Below the pieces are notes generated by a model. The model saw only the letters and a program-made list of their open reading frames with translations. It did not search any database and was not told where the DNA came from. Shown in pieces: positions 9,905 through 20,072 of a stretch of 64,000 bases of DNA (position 1 is its first letter; each line of letters starts with the position of its first letter). A program made the translations under genes and the position numbers. Source of the stretch: Bathynomus jamesi (taxonomy: Eukaryota; Arthropoda; Malacostraca; Isopoda; Cirolanidae); contig JAJOZX010000996.1 in the NCBI GenBank assembly GCA_023014485.1, positions 873,501-937,500 on the forward strand, in the 5' to 3' direction.

Positions 9905-9990
9905 TTTTGGGGATCCGAACCAGGAGGCCCCCTTAAAAATATAATAAATGCCGACGGTCGAACCACCGACACCTTCACGCAGAACGGAAG
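9905..9990 (-). mobile_element. Possible tRNA-derived SINE remnant, reverse strand
   Basis: On the minus strand a B box GGTTCGGATCC (9921-9911) lies about 40 bases after an A-box-like stretch, TGTCGGTGGTTCGA (9971-9958). The spacing suits a tRNA head, and a T/A-rich stretch follows. The A box is degenerate and the stems are weak, so this is tentative. Confidence 0.4.
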
Positions 9991-10596
9991 AGAAAAGCTT
10001 TCTGCCCCCTTCCAAATCACTGGATATGCCATCTCATTTGTCAGTATATCTTTAAAATTTTAAAGCACATTTGCACACGACTGTATAGTACATGATCATT
10101 ACGACATTACATTAAGTTAGTACATTAGATTACACTTTTGTTACGTTTGTACTGCAAATTTATATATACGTGTACGTAGTATATATATATGTAATCCTAG
10201 GAAACCAAGACGTGGTATAATTAACGCAAGCATAATTAATGTATAATAATAATGTACTTTAATTAATGAAGAAAGTACTCATTTTAATATATTTTATGAT
10301 ATAATATCTTTTAAGTTTATTTATAGCAAAATCAGCTTCATAATTTTAATAATTCTCCCGCATTAAATAAAGAAGAGCATTTTCAAAGGACGTCCTTTGA
10401 AATTCTTCTCCTTTGAAATATCCTATAAAAAATTTCAGAGTATACTTTGACGGTACTTTGAAATTTACATGGCAATGAAAAGAAAAACGTAAAATGACGG
10501 TCTTTTGTTACTATCTGGACGTGAAAAGTTGAGGAAGACCGCGTAAAAGATAGAAGAATGTAATGAGTAAATGTATGAGTAAATATGTTCATATAA
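9991..10596. other. Unassigned A/T-rich sequence
   Basis: No coding frame of note, no recognised element. Short TA runs near 10150-10190. Confidence 0.35.
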
Positions 10597-10597
10597 A

Positions 10598-10622
10598 TGT
10601 GGAGAGAGAGAGAGAGAGAGAG

Positions 10623-10665
<43 letters not shown>

Positions 10666-10700
10666 AATGTAAACTGGTTATAGTGTGTGTGTGTGTGAAA
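10598..10700. repeat. (GA)n followed by (GT)n microsatellites
   Basis: GA tract at about 10598-10663, broken once by AAAAAAG, then a shorter GT tract at about 10683-10698. Confidence 0.9.
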
Positions 10701-11630
10701 GGAGACGTTGGTTGGTCTCTCACCTGATTTACCACTGGAGGCATACTCGTAACATTTTCATTACAATGACACTGAATCTCAGAGGGTGGGGTGGTAATTT
10801 ATTGTCGCTGGTGATCCTTTTTTTTATGTAGAAAAGAGGGAGCCAAGTGCCCGCAAAAATACTCGCCCTTTTAAGAAAGAGAGCCAAAATCAAGGTCTGT
10901 GAGGCTCACAATGCCATTTTATTTTTTATAAATTTTGAAGATTTTTATAAGATTGTATAATGTGTAAAGTGCATGTATATGTACTATTGTGTAGTGAAGA
11001 ATAGAGAGAGAAGTGTGTGTTTGAGAGCATGCTGGACTGCTCATAGGATAGATGAGACACGGAAAAAGATCAGCTAAGGAGGACAGTGACAAGTGAAACG
11101 GGAGTTCCAGCACTCCCTATCTCCTGCCAAACGCCCCCCCCCCTCTCCAGGAGTACTTCCCTGGTGGATTGGTGTCTACAATATATCTTTGTGCGTGCAA
11201 TTTTATTTCATTGGTTTCAGCTCAGAGGTCAAGCGTCGTGCGCAATCTATGGAAAATAGGAAATAGGTTTCTAGCTAATTTGTATATTTAATGTAAAATT
11301 AAGTGTGGGAAATATTTTTCACACTTGTGAAATTAATTATAAAAAACCTATTATATAAAACTAAATCCCTTATAATCAGCTACTTCAAAATCGTAGAAAA
11401 ATACTAGATAAATTATTTACAAGCAAAAGATTATAAAACCAACCAACCAACCATTGCACACAATCAGTATAACGATAAAAGTCCTTAAAACTGAAGTATA
11501 AAAAGTCAAAATTTAACAAAAAAAATAACTAGTTATTGGTTTCTGTTGGTATATTATTGGTTTCTGTTGATATAGTCACCCAACTTTTCAACATTACACT
11601 TAAATGGCATCAGTCTTTATCAGTGATGTA
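10701..11630. other. Unassigned sequence
   Basis: No recognisable gene. The frame at 10919-11113 on the minus strand is short and without motif. A C-run lies at 11126-11145 and a short duplication of TATTGGTTTCTGTTG occurs at about 11535-11570. Confidence 0.35.
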
Positions 11631-11635
11631 GGACT

Positions 11636-11775
11636 CGAGACGGGTCTCGACTCTCAAGACCTTTTTTTCTGGTCTCGGTCTCGGGTGCTTAGGTCTCGGT
11701 CTCGGTCTCAGTCTCGGCCATGGTTGTCTCTCGGTCTCGGTCTCAGTCTCGGCCATGGTTGTCTCGACTACATCA
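11636..11775. repeat. (GGTCTC)n hexamer minisatellite with a nested duplication
   Basis: Variants of GGTCTCGGTCTCAGTCTCGG fill the stretch. A longer block, CTCGGCCATGGTTGTCTC, occurs twice. Open frames across it on both strands (RSRSRSQSR and its antisense) are produced by the repeat. Confidence 0.85.
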
Positions 11776-11942
11776 TTGGTTTTATGGGTATAATAGTTTA
11801 CTATTTTCATTGACTTATCATATTTGTAGGCTGAATATCTCTTACTGAAATGGATTACTAGGTTAATTCATTTATTATAAGAGGTGTATTATATTGTTGT
11901 CTTTGGAGATTTTCAAATATTTTTGTACAAATGTTGTCGAGT

Positions 11943-12125
11943 ATATATATATATATATATCAAGGATGGAGAATCGATAAACCGATAAAACTAGAATTAT
12001 TAGAAAAATTGAAACTGAAAAAAACCCGAAATCGAAAAAAAAAACCTGAAAAAACTAAAATCAAAACCGAAACTGAAATAAGATTGAATGAAAAACTGAA
12101 AACCGTTTATGAAAAATCGAAATAA
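11943..12125. repeat. Low-complexity GAAACCGAAA-type tract
   Basis: A TA run followed by degenerate repeats of GAAAC, CGAAA and CTGAAA. A similar tract occurs at 13100-13215 after the tandem duplication, so the two may be the decayed ends of one element; no clean terminal repeat could be drawn. Confidence 0.5.
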
Positions 12126-12268
12126 ATATAAATTTTTTATGTAACTTTTATTTCTGGACTACAAATTTTATTTACAATATCACAACATATAAAATACAAG
12201 AGTGAGTTACAGAATAAGCAAAGAAACCCCCCCCAAAAAACCTATTTTAAAGAGTTCTAATGTGAGAT

Positions 12269-12535
12269 TTTTGAATAGGCCTAAAGCCAATTAACAGCAA
12301 ATTCCTCCCTATACAAACTTTAAATGATAAGCCTCTAATGAAAGATATTGAATCACTTAGTAAAGTGAAGGATTAAAGCAGATCCTTTATACGTTAAAGG
12401 GTTTTTGAATAGGCCGAAAGCCAATTGACAGGAAATTCCTCCCTATACAAACTTTAAGTGATAAGCCTCTAATGAAAGATATTGAATCACTTAGTAAAGT
12501 GAAAGATTAAAGCAGATCCTTTATCCTTTAAGGGA
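12269..12535. repeat. Tandem duplication, unit about 133 bp
   Basis: Two direct copies start at about 12269 and 12402. Both contain TTTTTGAATAGGCC, GAAATTCCTCCCTATACAAA (first copy CAAATTCC) and GATATTGAATCACTTAGTAA. They differ at only a few positions, so the duplication is fairly recent. No coding frame. Confidence 0.85.
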
Positions 12536-12539
12536 TTAT

Positions 12540-12917
12540 TCTTATAACTGACAGACGGCAGGTCATTTTTGTCATTTTAATAACTGGCTACTTTTATATA
12601 ACTATCCAAGGTCAGGTTAGGATTAACCTCACGGATCGAGACCACATCTGAAACTAAAATACTTTGGACTGAATTTTGAAATAACAGTTTATTTGAAACT
12701 TTCATAGACGAAAGGACATTATTGAAGACGCTTCGTATCTTTATATTTCATTAGTGGATAAATTGTTGACGTATAAAGCGTCAAAAGACTATCAGGTCTA
12801 TATAATACGTTATATTGTCTACATAATGGGGCAACCTATGTACACATATTTCACTTTGAATGATTTGGACGAAATACTTTGTCTTTTATTGCAACTTTAT
12901 AACTTCTAAGATGTCAG
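12540..12917. other. Unassigned sequence
   Basis: No gene or element recognised. A block near 12605-12640 (GGTCAGGTTAGGATTAACC) resembles the short GGTTAGG words seen elsewhere in the window. Confidence 0.35.
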
Positions 12918-12919
12918 AG

Positions 12920-12963
<44 letters not shown>
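12918..12963. repeat. (GA)n microsatellite
   Basis: Pure AG/GA tract of about 44 bases. Confidence 0.9.
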
Positions 12964-12966
<3 letters not shown>

Positions 12967-13229
12967 ATATATTAACGATTTTTTCTGGCGAGAAGTAGCC
13001 CAAGCCTTCCACTATGATATTCATGTATTCACATGATATCTGTAAAGGAAGACTTTCACAAAGTCGGTATGAGTACTAAATATTTGAGAAGCCATAAATC
13101 CTATCGATATAAACCTGATATCGAAAAACACAAAACTAAAAAAAAATTCTGAACCAAAAATTAAAATCTGCATTGATATTTCTTTCGTTTCCATGGAAAC
13201 TAAAATCGAAAATCGAACTGATAATATAT

Positions 13230-13930
13230 ATATATAGTAAAATACGCTGGTAATGAGGGGGTCACGTTCCGAGAAACCCCCGCGATATCGCGGGCCACGT
13301 TATCTATTGTTAAAGATTTTATAAAATAAAATAGGTTAGGTTCCCAAGACTACGAAAATATACGACTTTTACCTTAAAATATTTGAGTAATATTAAAGTA
13401 TATTGTAGTACATTGACCTGTAAAGAAAGTGTGATAATAATTAAACCTATAATCGACAGGTTAGTGCAGATAAGATGATAAAACAGTAAATATATAACAG
13501 CTCCACATCACGTCACTTATCACTCACTCCCAGTCTAAGAAGTTCTCGGGTCGTGTCTGTCCGCTGTTGCTGGACGCCTAATCCGAATTTTGCCCATTTA
13601 GCTTTAAAAGTACCGCGTTATTCGTGTTTTGGCTCATATAATAAAAAATTCCCTATTTTTTTTTTGCCGTGTAATTCGCGTACCGCAATATCAAACACCG
13701 CGTTATTATCGTATTCTACCGTTTTATTACATAATTGTTTGTTGTCCTGTCTAAAAATTTTAAGTTGTCTGATGAAGGGGACTCTCTTGTACGTCAATAA
13801 AACAGGAATGAAGTTTTGGTCAGTATTTTTAAATGTAAAAAAAATGGTATGCGTTCATCTAAACACGAATACTTTATACTGTACAAGTGATTCACTCACT
13901 ACACACTACGTAAAATAGGTTACCGCAAAT
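13230..13930. mobile_element. Possible pogo/Tigger-type element remnant
   Basis: The start reads GAGGGGGTCACGTTCCGAG, AAACCCCCGCGATATCGCGG, a layout remembered from Tigger ends (a GGGGGTTACGTTCC word followed by CGCG-rich sequence). Further on, TACCGCGTTATTCGTG, AATTCGCGTACCGCAATA and TACCGCAAATCGATTATC recur with the same flavour. No transposase frame survives; the frame at 13553-13918 has no motif. A degenerate hammerhead-like word (CTGATGA at 13769) lies inside. Tentative. Confidence 0.4.
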
Positions 13931-13947
13931 CGATTATCATTATTATA

Positions 13948-14154
13948 TAGAGCCCCGATGGATGTTCAGGCAAAATGGCATAAATTCCTTTATTTTGCTT
14001 ATATTTGCGTCTACACGAAAAAGTGCATTTTTCGTCTTAAAGTGCCTAATTTGCCTTTTTACCATTATTTTCTAGTATTATTCCATTAGAGTCCCAAAAT
14101 AGGTTTATGCAACGACCTATGCAAATGGCATTTTGCCTGAACTTCCGAGCTCTA
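13948..14154. mobile_element. MITE with imperfect 30-bp inverted ends (hAT-like start)
   Basis: The left end reads TAGAGCCCCGATGGATGTTC then AGGCAAAATGGCAT. The right end, reverse complemented, reads TAGAGCTCGGAAGTTC then AGGCAAAATGCCAT. TAGAG fits the loose start of hAT ends. A target duplication is not clear: TTATTATA on the left and GATTATGC on the right share only ATTAT, out of register. Confidence 0.65.
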
Positions 14155-14551
14155 GATTATGCGCGTGATGAAAATATGCAAATAACTAGAGTTTTTTTTT
14201 TGTTTTTCATATTTAAAAACCGGATAATGATTTTGCTTTTGTTTTTAATCCAATTTTTATATTTGCGAGCGAACTAAAATTTTACTTTTCAATATAAGAG
14301 AATGAGAAAAGATGCTAACTACGTAGATTCAAATAATCAATAAAGAGTTGAAAGATAAAGAATTTCGTCTTTCGTAAAGTTTAAAAAAAAAACAATGTAT
14401 CGTCAGCGTTTCTTTTGTTTTGAAATGCTTTGATATTTTTGAAACACTTCATTTTATTTCTGTTTCACGGTCACTTGAAAAAATATTCACATTTTTGCAG
14501 ATTAAGGTCGCTAAGAATGATTATATTGGTGAAATACCCTTAATTCCATAC
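14155..14551. other. Unassigned A/T-rich sequence
   Basis: No gene or element recognised. Confidence 0.35.
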
Positions 14552-14555
14552 AGCT

Positions 14556-14630
<75 letters not shown>
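14552..14630. repeat. (CT)n(TA)n compound microsatellite
   Basis: CT tract at 14554-14589 followed by TA tract to 14629. Confidence 0.9.
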
Positions 14631-15229
14631 GCAAAGGAACATATAAACTCCTTGCGTAATGCTAGCCTTCCAATTCATGGAGGAGGCGCAAAAGACGAGC
14701 TTATATTAAAATACATTATGAACAAAGTGGCGACGCTACGGTCACATGACTGTGACGTCACATTTTACATGACTAATTTCCATAGTATACCAGTAATTTC
14801 CATAAATAACGTGACTTTTTTGTGCGAAGCTTTAATAAGTTTTTTGTGCAAAATGAAATATAATTATACGGAACTTCGCCATTCTGTTAAAAACAAGTTA
14901 AAGACAATCTTTTTTGTGCTTTCAGTACCGAGTAGTAACTTTGGGGTAATTTTAACAAAATGTTCTGTCAGAGAACCCTATATTTGCTTTATGACAGGTC
15001 TTTTAGACTGCTCCATAAGTTATCTCCATTATGCTCAGCTTCGCAAATGTTTGTTAACCACAATGTCTCGAACATCTCGGAGGTAACAAGACGTGCTTAA
15101 TGCAGTCTAATGAGGAGACTTAAAAACTCAGACAATCCACTTTTCTGGCTTTAAATGTCTTCTAAACTGTAGTTTCATTCTATTTTTGTTCTTAGTTTGT
15201 ATTATTATTAAGTCTTCTACTTTCATTTT

Positions 15230-15232
<3 letters not shown>
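14631..15232. other. Unassigned sequence with one motif-free open frame
   Basis: A 144-codon frame at 14652-15086 (+) is the longest here. Its translation has no domain I recognise, irregular composition, and no sign of splice sites. I do not support it as a gene. Confidence 0.3.
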
Positions 15233-15264
<32 letters not shown>

Positions 15265-15321
15265 TGTGTATATATATATATATGTACACACACACACACA
15301 CACATAGTGTATGTATATAAG

Positions 15322-15352
<31 letters not shown>
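15233..15352. repeat. CA/GT/TA microsatellite cluster
   Basis: Alternating CA, GT and TA runs, including ACACACACGTGTGTGTATAT-type self-complementary stretches. Confidence 0.9.
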
Positions 15353-15721
15353 CGCTACAGTAGCTACCTATTCTTAATAAAAAATAGGTTGACTGGACTT
15401 ATCACTGTACATGTGAAAAATTCAACATTTCTAATTAAAATTTGCTGTATTAAATATTTAGTAACTGATTTTCTCTTAGAATTACATTTTTTCTCAGTGT
15501 TGACTAATCTTTTCGAATATGTCACTGCTTCTGAGAGTCGACAAGAAAAAATTGCTATTTCTTCTTTCTCGTTTGTAATGAGACTTGCAGAAGACTTAGA
15601 AAGGAAATGATTACACATCACGCGAGGAAAATGAAATGTAACACGTTCACCATGACACCGAAGTTTATATCTGGAATTATTTACATTTCACTATAACCTC
15701 CGTTTTTTTCTAAATACTTAC

Positions 15722-15809
15722 GCCATTTTATATACAACTGCGTTTGTAAAGTTTTATTAGGCGCACTTTCCTCCGTGTCTTTGAGTGGATAAAACGTCCA
15801 GTTGGCATC
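15722..15809 (-). other. Candidate 88-nt internal exon of an unknown gene
   Basis: On the minus strand TTTTTTTGCAG immediately precedes 15809 and GTAAGT immediately follows 15722, a strong acceptor and a perfect donor. Between them one frame is open and continues past the donor (DANWTFYPLKDTEESAPNK, then TLQTQLYIKW). I do not recognise the peptide. Neighbouring exons are not obvious, so chance is possible, but consensus at both borders plus an open frame is notable in this otherwise non-coding stretch. Confidence 0.3.
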
Positions 15810-15829
15810 CTGCAAAAAAATGTCTTAAC

Positions 15830-16210
15830 AATCCTAACGACTTAAACTAAATTTGTCACATTGAAAAATGGTTTAATTGTAAAAAAATTAATTTATTAAT
15901 TATTAAAGAAATAAAGGTAAACTCAAAGTTCGTAAACTATTTTTAATGGAATGAGAAAAAATTAATTTTTGAAAAGTGTAGCTGCCAAATGGTCCAAGTA
16001 CATGTATGCATTTGAACCATTTAAAGTCACATTCTGTTTAATCCAGTTTTAAAAAATTTTCAATTCGTTCAGTAAAATTAAGTCTTAGTAAGTAAATATT
16101 TGATTTTAAGTAATTTGGATGAATTCACTGGGGCTGTAGTGGCTGTAGTAAAGCATTCTTTACAGCGGGTAGATGTAAATCACCGGGTGTCATCCTGCTT
16201 TCTTGTGACT
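15830..16210. other. Unassigned A/T-rich sequence
   Basis: No gene or element recognised between the candidate exon and the next MITE. Confidence 0.35.
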
Positions 16211-16216
16211 CACTGG

Positions 16217-16450
16217 CAGAGCTGGGCACTTGCGGTTTTTTTGCGGTACTGCGGTACTGCGGTACTACCGTGTTGGTCGGTACCGCGGAAAGTACCGCGG
16301 GAAATTTGAATGCGGTAGCGGTACTGCTGTACTTTCAGCGATCCTTTGCGGTACTGCGTTATGCGGTACCGGTTTGGTAGTGCGGTAGTAGTACCGCAGT
16401 ACCGCAGTACCGCAAAAAAACGCGCAAAAAAACGCAAGTGCCCAGCTCTG
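16217..16450. mobile_element. hAT-type MITE with GCGGTACT sub-repeats
   Basis: The ends are inverted: CAGAGCTGGGCACTTGCG at 16217 and its complement CGCAAGTGCCCAGCTCTG at 16433-16450. CAGAGCTGGGCA is a familiar hAT-type end. Next to the ends both arms contain runs of GCGGTACTGCGGTACT, so the arms pair beyond the terminal 18 bp. No 8-bp target duplication is visible (CTCACTGG against CGTTTTGT), so the insertion is old or the flank was altered. Confidence 0.75.
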
Positions 16451-17062
16451 CGTTTTGTGAGGACATTCGAATGCCAGAGTTAATGCAAATAAGCAGCTGT
16501 AAGAGCTAAAATAACAGAACAGTAAACAAAACTATTGCGAATATCGCTTTCGACGAGCTATCGAGCATAGCAATGCTATAATAAGATGACTCTAGTCTGT
16601 GGAGAAGAAGATGGGAAATTACATCTGAACAAAAATGGTGCTCAGTGAGCATGATGTTTACCTATTTTTTTCCCAAGTCCTCTGAGCTTTATATAAGTGA
16701 GGAAAACATAGGAGACTTTTGCACGGATCCTGTACTTTGAATACTCGCATGTGAACACTGATAAATGCTCGTGAGTGTTCGTGGGTATTCGAGTACTGAT
16801 CAAAAATTAGACGTAGACCACCAGATTTAAAACTTTGCTGAACAGTATTTTTCACAGCTGCGATTTTTCCCAATGCGCTGTCATAATATTGATTTTCAGT
16901 CAAATACTAGGTAAGTTTCGTAGTTTTAGGTTAGACTTGTGTGATAGGTTAAGTTCTGTTAGGGTAAGTAAAGTTAGGTCATGATGTGTAATTAATTTTT
17001 AATGTAACTTAAGTTAGTTTTTTAAACTTTATTTCAAGGTCAACATATTTAACGAATACATA

Positions 17063-17064
<2 letters not shown>
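16451..17064. other. Unassigned sequence
   Basis: No gene recognised; an 81-codon minus-strand frame at 16658-16903 has no motif. GGTTAAGTT/AGGTTAG words occur near 16930-17000. Confidence 0.35.

Positions 17065-17065
<1 letters not shown>

Positions 17066-17152
<87 letters not shown>
17066..17152. repeat. (CT)n(TA)n compound microsatellite
   Basis: CT tract to 17110, then TA tract to 17152. Confidence 0.9.
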
Positions 17153-17156
<4 letters not shown>

Positions 17157-18125
17157 GTGGCGTGCTGTGCCCTTCGAACTTAGGTACGCAATGTGGAGTA
17201 CATGAGTCTTTGCTTGCATCAGAAAATCAAGCAAATCTAATTTAGAGGAACTTTTAATATAAAAATAAGTATAAAAAATTACCTTAAACTGGTGAAAGCC
17301 TTGAGACTTCGTTGGCAACTTGACTGTAATGCGTGACGTTGCCAGTGTTCACCGTCCTTAAAATAAACTATATATAATAAAATACTTAAAAATTACTCTT
17401 ATTCCTAAGTTGATTTACTACTCACACTTAATAGTTAAATTACAGTTATACGTATATGAATCATGCATATAACTAAGGTAATCATACTTGATAAAATTTT
17501 TACTTTATACACACTCTTTAGAGTTGAAATGCAAATTGAAAGTTGCGTGGCTTTCTGGCAGATCTATAGCTGCAGTTGTAGATGGCCACTGTTCTTCTCC
17601 TAATAGTCCGGTAGCACAGACCCTGATTTTACTGGAACCCTGCATTGTTTGTTATAAAGCAAATTTTTACATATTTTAAAGCTTATACCACCCCATTCAA
17701 GAATCCATCGGGTGTACACCTGGCCCCCGCTTGGCTTTTTCAATATGGCCGCCATTTTCCAAGATGGCCAGCGAAACTGAAAAATCCCATATCTAGGTCA
17801 ATACTTGATGGATTTTGATGATCTTGGTGTCATTTCTAGGGGTTTTAGGATGATGAGTCGATCTGGAGGGGTTGCAGATACTTTGGGAGTCGTTTTGACC
17901 CACATTCGTCAATAGTCATGGTCATTGGAGGTCAAACGCCCCCCGAAATAAGGAATATCCCATATCCCGGACAGTCGTGGAGATATTTTGGTGATCTTAC
18001 TGTCGTTTTTATGGTTTTGGGCGAGACTGAGTAGTTCTATAGGGTTTAAAATGAAATCAGAGATTATTTTCCCCATGGTAAGGTGAATTCCAATATGTCT
18101 AATTATTCCTCTTATTTTTTTTCAG
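17153..18125. other. Unassigned sequence, possibly an intron at its 3' end
   Basis: Begins with a lone hAT-like word, CAGTGGCGTGCTGTGCCC (17156), without a matching right end and target duplication. The last bases read TTATTTTTTTTCAG, a strong splice acceptor directly before the coding remnant at 18126, so 17.7-18.1 kb is probably intron of that remnant. Confidence 0.4.
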
Positions 18126-18910
18126 GTTGTTGAGATTATGATTCATGATTCCCTTCCTAAGTGCATGGACCCAATGGATCCAGAGTCACATCCAGGAGGC
18201 AACTTATACAATATTCAGACAGGGCAGCTTGTATCTCCAGATGCCAATGCCGATAGAGCTGTTAGTGTTGGAAAGACGCAACTGGCACAGTACGAATCAT
18301 CATGGCCACAAGGCTTTTATGGCACCATTTCCAAACATGTCATCACCATTGCAAGTAAAACGAAACATATCAAGGTGGGTGCCCACTTAGTTATGGACCA
18401 ATAAGCGATTTATGCACCGCGTCATCGGTTTGCTGATGAGCGAACGCGAATTTGACTTGACCCATGTATTCTCAATAGAGCTTGCGGCATACCCACGCGC
18501 ACTGTTCCAACCAGATGGCTTAATGAGAACTGCAGCTAAGTCCGCAGTGAAGCAGAACTTGGGAGTGGAAACATCCTCTCGAACATGGGGTCGACCAACA
18601 GTTGTTATCATGGATGTGTCAGCTGTTTTGTGGACAGTCGACTGGCCTGATTGTGGCACAGTTGCTACATTTATCCAAACCTTCAAAGTATGGCTACCGA
18701 AACATCTTTCTCATGCATCTGTAGTACTAGCGTTTGATCGCTACTATGATTTCTCTCCGAAATCAAGCACTCGGGCAATGAGAAGCAAGAGCAGCAGAGT
18801 TCACAAGTGGACCTCAACACCCCATTGCCTACAAGAGACGCTGTTCTCACGTGCACCGCGAACAAGGAGCAACTAAACATGCTGCTCTGTGAGCAAATTC
18901 AAGTCGTGTG
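18126..18910 (+). pseudogene. Broken copy of a multicopy uncharacterised protein gene
   Basis: The coding sequence starts at a splice acceptor (18125/18126) and is open from VVEIMIHDSLPKCM through YNIQTGQLVSPDANADRAVS and SSWPQGFYGTISKHV to about 18404. It continues in another frame at 18412-18810 (LFSIELAAYP-like FSIELAAYPRALFQPDGLMR, TVVIMDVSAVLWTVDWPDCG, AFDRYYDFSPKSSTRAMRSK) and in a third frame to a stop at 18910 (NTPLPTRDAVLTC, NKEQLNMLLCEQ). At least two frameshifts. I remember similar proteins as highly copied, unnamed open frames in invertebrates, often suspected to be mobile. DVSAVLW and AFDRY hold acidic residues that could belong to a nuclease fold, but that is a guess. Confidence 0.6.
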
Positions 18911-18954
18911 ACGCTGGTGCCCTTTGAGCTAATTTGGTTCTTATGTGTATGACA

Positions 18955-19052
18955 AGAATATATCCCCTGGCTGAGTTTGGCTGGAAAAAGCCTTCTTATG
19001 TGCATAAGTATAAAATCATTGCTAGGATATATTCCCCTGGCTGAGACTGACT
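18955..19052. repeat. Short direct repeat next to the polymerase fragment
   Basis: ATATATCCCCTGGCTGAG (near 18957) and ATATATTCCCCTGGCTGAG (near 19024) are followed by similar TTGGCTGG/CTGACTG and AAAA words, giving two diverged copies of about 30 bp. Confidence 0.6.
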
Positions 19053-19535
19053 GAAAAATCCACAAAGAGTTTCACGGGACTGTCGTGTGCAATCGTTTTA
19101 TAAACGTTTGTTCGTTTACCATATTTGTGACACTCATCACACTCGACAGTCTCGTGAAACTTTGTGTCCTATATTGTCAAGTTAGCGGACAAGTTAAAAA
19201 AAATGACTGTGTATATTCTTGCCTATAACGGGCCAAATTTGACACACAGTTCCTTTATAAGGAGCTGCTTGAGCACAAGTCATCTGAGATATTTCCAGGT
19301 GATCCCTTGAAAAGAGGAAACAAACTTATACAGATGCAAATAAGAGGTAATGTACAGTTTAAAGACACTTTATTATTCACACCTTGTAAATTAGCAAAGC
19401 TACCCAAGGTAATGGGCGCGTTATTGCGTGAATGATGTGCGCATGCTTAGAGTATGTTTCCAGGGCTTTAGAAGGATGTACAAAGACCGTTTCAAATGTG
19501 ATCCGTTGCAAGTCGCAACCACAATCGCCTCATAA
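19052..19535. pseudogene. Rearranged fragment of the pPolB gene (inverted piece plus forward piece)
   Basis: 19052-19142 is the reverse complement of about 21531-21621 of the main polymerase gene. At 19143 the sequence turns round and follows the same gene forward from about 21604 to 21878, then skips about 190 bp and continues with about 22072-22185. The skip occurs at a shared GCGC-TATTGC-like word. The piece keeps AATTTGACACACAG at the site where the main gene has a stop, so it derives from a better-preserved parent. It covers the exonuclease II and III motif regions. It carries several stops and is inactive. Confidence 0.8.
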
Positions 19536-19690
19536 TAATATAATACATGATATAATACATGTGGATGGGCTTGTGAACCTGAATTTTTCTACAGATTCCA
19601 TTTCTAACACGTCACACCCTTAAGTGGAACATTTACAAAATATAACAAAATTTAAGTGCTGCTCCTTATATTCTTGTTTTTCTTCCACAG

Positions 19691-20072
19691 AACCGTGAAT
19701 GACGACGATGTACAGCACTCCATCATCGATATTACACACAACCACGATAACAGTGTAGCGACAGACTCCACCGCTGCTGACGAACCCTCGCCAGCAACAC
19801 CTCCACCACGTGGCAGTTCAAAGCGGAGGCACGATGATGAAGAACCTTCCACGTCAGGTATAAAACGTGCCAGGAGTTCACCGGTTGCTAGACCCCCAGT
19901 AATAGAGTCCCAACCCTCTACGTTTTACGACACAACCCCTACAATAGTACGTTCCTCAAATAAAAATATACCCCCTTTATTCCTCTTCAATTCCGGGTAC
20001 ATCCTCCACACCAGCAGCAGCTTCTCGCTCTGTAGAGGAAGGTATAACATTCGAACTGGTGCACACCGCTAA
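19691..20072 (+). pseudogene. pPolB gene, disordered N-terminal part
   Basis: Begins after a good acceptor sequence (TTTTTCTTCCACAG ending at 19690), which may be real or chance. The translation is acidic and rich in S, T, P and charged residues (DEPSPATPPPRGSSKRRHDD, EEPSTSGIKRARSSPV), as usual for the unstructured front of large viral or Polinton-type polymerases. Near 19990 the frame is lost and the continuation (TPAAASRSVEEGITFELVH) is in the frame of the next feature, so one frameshift lies between. No start codon can be fixed. Confidence 0.6.

Noticed and set aside
14652..15086. 144-codon plus-strand frame
   Set aside because: No recognisable motif, irregular composition, no splice or promoter context; likely chance.
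17156..17592. hAT element beginning CAGTGGCGTGCTG and ending GGCCACTG
   Set aside because: Beyond the first 7 bases the ends do not pair, and the flanks share no 8-bp duplication.
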